From assembly GCA_037439425.1 (NCBI GenBank), contig JBBIWA010000003.1, positions 1-64,000 on the forward strand: a stretch of 64,000 nt of DNA. The letters run 5' to 3'. The stretch comes from JBBIWA01 sp037439425 (GTDB taxonomy: Bacteria > Acidobacteriota > Blastocatellia > RBC074). The notes under the pieces are model-generated. The model ran no database searches. It had not been told where the DNA came from and saw only the letters and a program-made list of their open reading frames with translations. A program made the translations under genes and the position numbers. Below are positions 63,044 through 64,000 of this stretch, in pieces; position 1 is the first letter of the stretch, and each line of letters starts with the position of its first letter.

Positions 63044-63654
63044 TTCTGTAACCTGTTGTGAAGAGGTGCGATTTAAAGAGCGACACAGCTTTTACTTGAA
63101 AGGGCTTATGCCACCAGCCTCGAAGAGGCTCGTTTCGGAGCCTTTTTATTTTCTCAAATTGGGCTATGATTTGGCTGACCGCCAATCACGTTTTAGTCAT
63201 TCCTGTCAAGCTAATAGCTGAATTTGTGTCGCATCGCCCCCCTAGCTTTGCTCGTATTCAAATCGCTCAGATAGACGCGCAAGGTGAGGCGCATCGTCTT
63301 GGCTTGGCTGTGACGGTGAGCTTTAATCATCTTATCTCTGTAAGTAAGAAGCCAGTTGTATCGATGGAAGTAAACTGCAAGCGGTCAACTATCAGGAGAG
63401 GAGTCTTCAGCGCCATCAACAAGCCATATGCTTGCGCCGGACATGATAGATCTTCGCTGGTCGTTTTCCCGTCCGTAGCCATCAGCGATATAAGCTGGCG
63501 ACTGACCACTAATGGCAAAGCAGAACAACCAGTGTGCTCTCACGATTCTTTGGACCTCAGCCCTAAGTCGCCGGCCATCAGTTGAGGCGCGCTCTCTGAA
63601 AAGATGATAATTATCAACTCGCGATCAGGCGATTCTACCAGCAAAGAGAGAGCA
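63044..63654. other. Non-coding stretch near the right edge
   Basis: About 610 bp. A plus-strand frame at 63166-63585 (139 codons) has no recognisable domain, export signal or ribosome-binding site, and I do not call it a gene. A terminator-like hairpin lies at 63127-63147. Nothing else is seen. Confidence 0.45.
63127..63147 (+). terminator. Possible Rho-independent terminator
   Basis: ggctc (63127-63131) pairs with gagcc (63138-63142) around a 6-base loop and is followed by ttttt and more T-rich sequence. No gene on the plus strand clearly ends here, so its target is unknown. Confidence 0.4.
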
Positions 63655-64000
63655 CTATCTTTGCTGCTCTTGTTCGCGCACGCGCGCCGCCAGATAGAGA
63701 GGCACGAAGAGGCCAAACTGCCCATAAATCTTCGGCGCTGAACCAGAGTAAGTTGCCGAGTTGAAGCTAATGGGACTAAGCTGCATCCGGTTGATGCTGG
63801 CATTTTCCGGCACATCGCGATAATAGGTAGCGTCGCGGAAGAGACGTTGTGCCCAGACGCGCTGGTCCTCGCGCCCGGTGATCTGCGCTGTGACGGTGAG
63901 CAAAGGCAGGCTCATAATTCCAAGCGCTACCGAGCTATTTTCACCGGCTTTGTCGGGATACCAGAAATAAGGAGTGCTCAAGGGTTGATAATTTCCATCT
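63655..64000 (-). CDS. C-terminal part of an unrecognised protein, cut by the window edge
   Basis: The minus-strand frame is open from the right edge of the window to a stop at 63655, giving about 114 residues (from NYQPLSTPYFWYPDKAGEN to LAARVREQEQQR). An aromatic N-terminal stretch, a hydrophobic segment (VALGIMSLPLLTVTAQI) and another near the end (YGQFGLFVPLYLAARV) suggest a protein with extracytoplasmic or membrane parts. No family is recognised. The true start lies beyond 64000. Confidence 0.55.
   Translation of the reverse strand, partial: DGNYQPLSTPYFWYPDKAGENSSVALGIMSLPLLTVTAQITGREDQRVWAQRLFRDATYYRDVPENASINRMQLSPISFNSATYSGSAPKIYGQFGLFVPLYLAARVREQEQQR

Noticed and set aside
63166..63585. 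139-codon plus-strand frame near the right edge
   Set aside because: No ribosome-binding site, no recognisable domain and no neighbour on this strand; chance frame likely.

Overview
The window looks like a bacterial chromosome segment from an Acidobacteriota member, probably of the Blastocatellia type. The basis is two lineage-typical secreted families (a VWFA-related acidobacterial protein at 10533-11708 and a TIGR03437-type protein at 24081-25094) together with the general gene content. No rRNA, tRNA, CRISPR array, phage module or transposase gene was seen. The taxonomic call is inference from gene content.

Layout. (1) 1-432 is a MITE-like element with imperfect 24-bp terminal inverted repeats. 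A shorter relative in the same orientation lies at 62806-63043. (2) 438-11708, all on the minus strand: coaE and folD, a three-domain acyl ligase/ACP/acyltransferase, a methyltransferase, a thioesterase, an M20 peptidase, an AhpD-like protein, a metallo-beta-lactamase hydrolase, an AstE-like deacylase and a VWFA protein. (3) 11982-16026 is an aerobic benzoyl-CoA (box) locus: boxB and boxC face away from a boxR-like regulator (XRE helix-turn-helix fused to a shikimate-kinase-like domain). The 116-bp divergent region holds two overlapping promoters, each with a related TGCA/TATA motif over its -10, and the regulator mRNA appears leaderless. (4) 16040-18690 is a tightly coupled TolB-like / PqqD-like / HPr-kinase-like triad. 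(5) 18819-26718 encodes large secreted proteins: a beta-helix/NHL protein frameshifted by an exact 32-bp tandem duplication, a TIGR03437 protein, and a collagen-like protein whose Gly-X-Y block is an 81-bp tandem duplication. (6) 27820-52246 is a Wzx/Wzy-type exopolysaccharide cluster: export protein, Wzz/BY-kinase, flippase, polymerase, three glycosyltransferases, a WecA-like initiating transferase, a bi-domain oxidoreductase, and two copies each of DUF362, CapK-like and heparinase-like genes. One copy of each lies in an AT-rich inner block (about 31.2-42.3 kb) and the other in a GC-rich flank. (7) 52298-57213 holds a YkgJ-like protein and a divergent oligopeptide ABC system (lipoprotein and two permeases, no ATPases). 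(8) 57386-62698 carries ilvD, a pair of MlaF-like ABC ATPases of which one has lost its catalytic residues, deoC, a frameshifted cytochrome c and a Fur-family regulator. (9) The right edge holds the C-terminal part of an unrecognised protein.

The least explained parts are the duplicated DUF362/CapK/heparinase modules, the asymmetric ATPase pair, the box control region, a glycosyltransferase whose start codon appears to be ATA, and a dispersed hairpin repeat that supplies the ribosome-binding site of two unrelated genes. All start sites and functions come from reading the sequence; no homology search was run.
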